A stretch of DNA of 64,000 bases, from contig OX442436.1 of assembly GCA_949361645.1 (NCBI GenBank), forward strand, positions 434,001 to 498,000. The letters run 5' to 3'. The notes beneath the pieces are model-generated. The model was given only the letters and a program-made list of their open reading frames with translations. It was not told the DNA's origin and ran no database searches. Positions 61,345 through 64,000 of this stretch are shown here, piece after piece. The position numbers and the translations under genes are program-made. The stretch comes from Spongilla lacustris. Taxonomy: Eukaryota > Porifera > Demospongiae > Spongillida > Spongillidae. How positions within the stretch are numbered: position 1 is the first letter of the stretch; each line of letters opens with the position of its first letter.

Positions 61345-63408
61345 TACAATGGTAAATCACTGCTCACAGCCTTGTCTCTCTTTTCCAGCCTAGTAATCCA
61401 GGGAAAGATTCCTACCTCTATTCGCCCCTTTTTCTTTGGAGCAAACCTGATTGCTTTGGAAAAGAAAGATGGGGGCATACGGCCTATTGCTGTTGGCTGT
61501 ACTTTACGCCGCCTTGTTGCAAAAATTGCAGGCAACAAAGTCACTGATAATATGTCATCTCTACTTGCCCCGCGGCAGCTAGGTTTTGGCGTCAAGGGTG
61601 GAGCAGAAGCTGCAGTTCATGCTGCCAGACAATACCTACACTCTCTACCACCTGATATGCTACTTCTAAAGCTAGATTTTAGCAATGCTTTCAATTCTAT
61701 CCGACGTGACAAGATGTTGTTGGCTGTGAAAAAGCTAGTACCTGAGCTCTACCCCCTGGTGCACTCAGCCTACTCCTCTCCATCCTCTCTATTTTGGGGA
61801 GATAAGATCATATTGTCAGCAGAAGGTGTACAGCAGGGAGATCCTCTAGGCCCTCTCCTCTTCTGCCTCACTCTACACAACCTGATCTCCGAACTGACCT
61901 CTGAACTCATACTAGGCTATTTGGATGATGTCACCTTTGGAGGTAGCCTTGCTGATGTCTCCCGTGATGTCCAGAATTTTGAGCTGGCAGCAAAGCAGCT
62001 TGGCCTAAAGCTGAACCATACAAAGACTGAAGTTATCACTAATGACCCATCTGTCCGTTCTGACATGCTACTGCTTTTTCCCAATGCTCAATCCATAGAT
62101 CCTCGCGATGCCACCTTACTGGGATCCCCAATTGGTGATATCAGTTCAATCACTGCTGCAATCTCAAAGAAGAGAGGGATACTAAGTTTAATGGGTGAGA
62201 GATTGCAGCACATTTTCTCACATGATGCAATCCTCCTACTCCGCAATGCTTTTGCCATCCCAAAGCTATTGTACCTACTGCGGACATCATCCTGTTTTCT
62301 GTCACCCACTCTGCAATCCTATGATGATGAACTTCGAAAAATTCTTTGTTCCATCACAAACATCTGCCTTGGTGAAGCAGCCTGGACCCAGGCCACACTT
62401 CCTGTTCATTTTGGGGGCCTTGGCATTCGGAGTGCTGTACAGCTAGCACCATCAGCTTTCCTTGCTTCTTTGCACAGCTCTCAGTACCTTGTTAACAAGA
62501 TCCTACCACCACGTCTCCTTTCCACAGACCTGCTTCACAAGGACATAGCAATCTCTGTGTGGTCACAGGGCCATCAACAATCTCCTCCTCAGGAAAAAGC
62601 ATCTTTTTCGCAAAAGGCATGGGACTCTCCAAGGGTAGAGGCAGTCTCTGCAGCTTTGTTAGACCAAGCTTCTGATGCCATCACTAGGGCTCGCCTACTG
62701 GCTGTCTCCAGGAAGGAGTCTGGTGCCTGGCTTCATGCTGTCCCTAACTCTTCACTGGGCCTTAGAATGGACAATGAGACGATTAGGGTGGCAGTTGGTC
62801 TCCGCCTTGGAGTAGCTCTATGTAGCCCACATTCTTGCCAGCATTGTGGTGCAGCAGTTGACCAGTTTGGACTTCATGGTCTCAGCTGTCGGTTTAGTAC
62901 TGGTCGTCATTATCGTCATGCTGCTCTAAATGAAATTATCCATCGAGCCCTGACCACCTCCCACATCCCATCCAGACTAGAACCCACAGGCCTAGACCGC
63001 TCTGATGGGAAACGTCCTGACGGTATCACCATGGTTCCATGGAAGAACGGGAACCTTTTGGTTTGGGATGCCACCTGTTCCGACACCTATGCCCCATCTC
63101 ACCTGGCACAGTCCACTATGGTAGCAGGTGCTGTTGCCAGTCAGGCAGAGGACCGGAAAAAGGTCAAATACTCTTATCTGGATGGACACCCGGGCATATG
63201 TTTTACCCCTATTGCCTATGAGACATCAGGAGTAGTTGGTCCTCTTTCCCAGATCTTCCTGAAGGAGCTAGGTCACAGGCTCTCAGCCACAACTGGTGAC
63301 ACAAAAAGTTACAGCTACCTGCTCCAACGTCTTTCAGTGGCTGTACAAAGGGGCAATGCTGCCTCCATCCTAGGAACACTTTTTTCACCTTCTTTTACTG
63401 ACTTTTAG
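61345..63408 (+). mobile_element. Non-LTR retrotransposon, reverse transcriptase plus restriction-like endonuclease (5' truncated)
   Basis: A long open frame (~680 residues from 61372, and readable from ~61345) begins inside the reverse transcriptase at LIALEKKDGGIRPIAVGCTL. Palm motifs follow: KLDFSNAFNSIRRDKM (catalytic Asp), QQGDPLGPLLFCL and GYLDDVTFGG (catalytic Asp pair). The C-terminal third has a Cys-His cluster (CQHCGAAVDQFGLHGLSC), then GKRPDGITMVPW and LLVWDATC, the PD-(D/E)xK-type endonuclease of R2/CRE-like elements, and ends at TAG 63406-63408. N-terminal DNA-binding fingers are missing, as expected of a 5'-truncated insertion. No frameshift or stop was seen, so it is young. An A/T-rich tail with AATAAA follows at 63455-63500. 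Confidence 0.85.
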
Positions 63409-64000
63409 GGTGTGTAGTTTTTATAGTGTTTTATAACTTGTGTCATTCATTTAAAAAATATATATATAAATTTAAAAAATAAAAAATAAAAAATAAAGTA
63501 ATATAATAGTTAATAATCCTTGATTAAACCTGTGACAAAAGCCCTACGCCCCTGCGTACCTAGCAACAGGGTTCATAATTTACGGCCTTAGCAACCGACA
63601 TGTTCGTAATGTTACTCTTTCCACCACAAAGACTGTGTCTAACACTTGTGTCTGCCGCTCAGCCCCTTTAGAACGAAACGAAATGAAAGAGGGGAGGGGG
63701 AAGCAGTTAGCACTGGCGCTTGCCCCAACGTATCGTTTTTGGCGGCTTTGTTTTTGAAATGCACGAAACACACAATTTAAAATTGGCTTGCCGTCGACGT
63801 CGGATTAATGGTGGCCTCTTCCCCCCTTACTTTGTTCTAGAGCAGGTGGTTTTCATATTGTTATGTCAATAATACTGTAATTGAAGTGGGGGGGGGGGGG
63901 GGGGGGGGGGAACTGCACAAGTGCCCAAAACAACTTGAGTTAATGCCACTAATATTCTATCGATAACGTTCGCGAATTCTGTGTGTGCGTATGTGTGTGT
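63409..64000. other. 3' tail of the retrotransposon and flank
   Basis: 63455-63500 is an AAAAAT-repeat tail with AATAAA. A ~22-base G run lies at 63888-63910. The window ends in a GTGTGT microsatellite. No gene recognised. Confidence 0.5.

Overview
The window reads as nuclear DNA of an early-branching animal, most likely a sponge (inference). Genes have many exons split by very short introns (about 40-150 bp, GT-AG with a few GC-AG). The recognisable proteins are animal ones: ANKIB1, CARM1, MED8, CIMAP2/LEXM, NKAPD1, an EH-domain adaptor, RDH11-14-like dehydrogenases and a GPX4-type selenoprotein. The spaces between genes are packed with transposon debris and minisatellites. I see no sign of a bacterial or viral origin.

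Layout. 1-5.4 kb: a plus-strand gene whose exons join a DEP domain, a PH-like middle and a glutathione peroxidase with an in-frame TGA at the selenocysteine site and a SECIS-like hairpin in its 3' UTR. It converges on an almost intronless ANKIB1-type RBR ubiquitin ligase on the minus strand. 5.4-14.1 kb: no intact host gene; it holds a Helitron 5' end, a 2-kb pyrimidine minisatellite with a second block, a palindromic MITE and a retroelement remnant. 14.2-28.8 kb: a gene-dense block with CARM1 (+), MED8 (-), CIMAP2/LEXM-like (+), NKAPD1-like (-) and a two-EH-domain coiled-coil protein (-).

30.5-59.7 kb: an expanded array of two-exon retinol-dehydrogenase-like SDR genes. There are three apparently intact copies (A, C, D), one clear pseudogene (B) and two orphan second exons. 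The array is interleaved with Helitron pieces, a pogo-like transposase remnant, a large palindrome, a 3.27-kb Tc1/mariner-like element with ~510-bp inverted repeats and several hairpin elements. 59.7-64 kb: an unrecognised proline-rich gene (-) and a 5'-truncated non-LTR retrotransposon encoding reverse transcriptase plus a restriction-like endonuclease.

The host genes do not form a pathway. MED8 and CARM1 both act in RNA polymerase II transcription, but their closeness may be chance. The strongest leads are the DEP/PH-like/GPx selenoprotein with its candidate SECIS, and the SDR array, where paralogues differ in splice-donor type (GC versus GT) and one copy has lost the catalytic serine. Exon coordinates come from reading splice signals and phases by eye; in every model given the exons join in frame.
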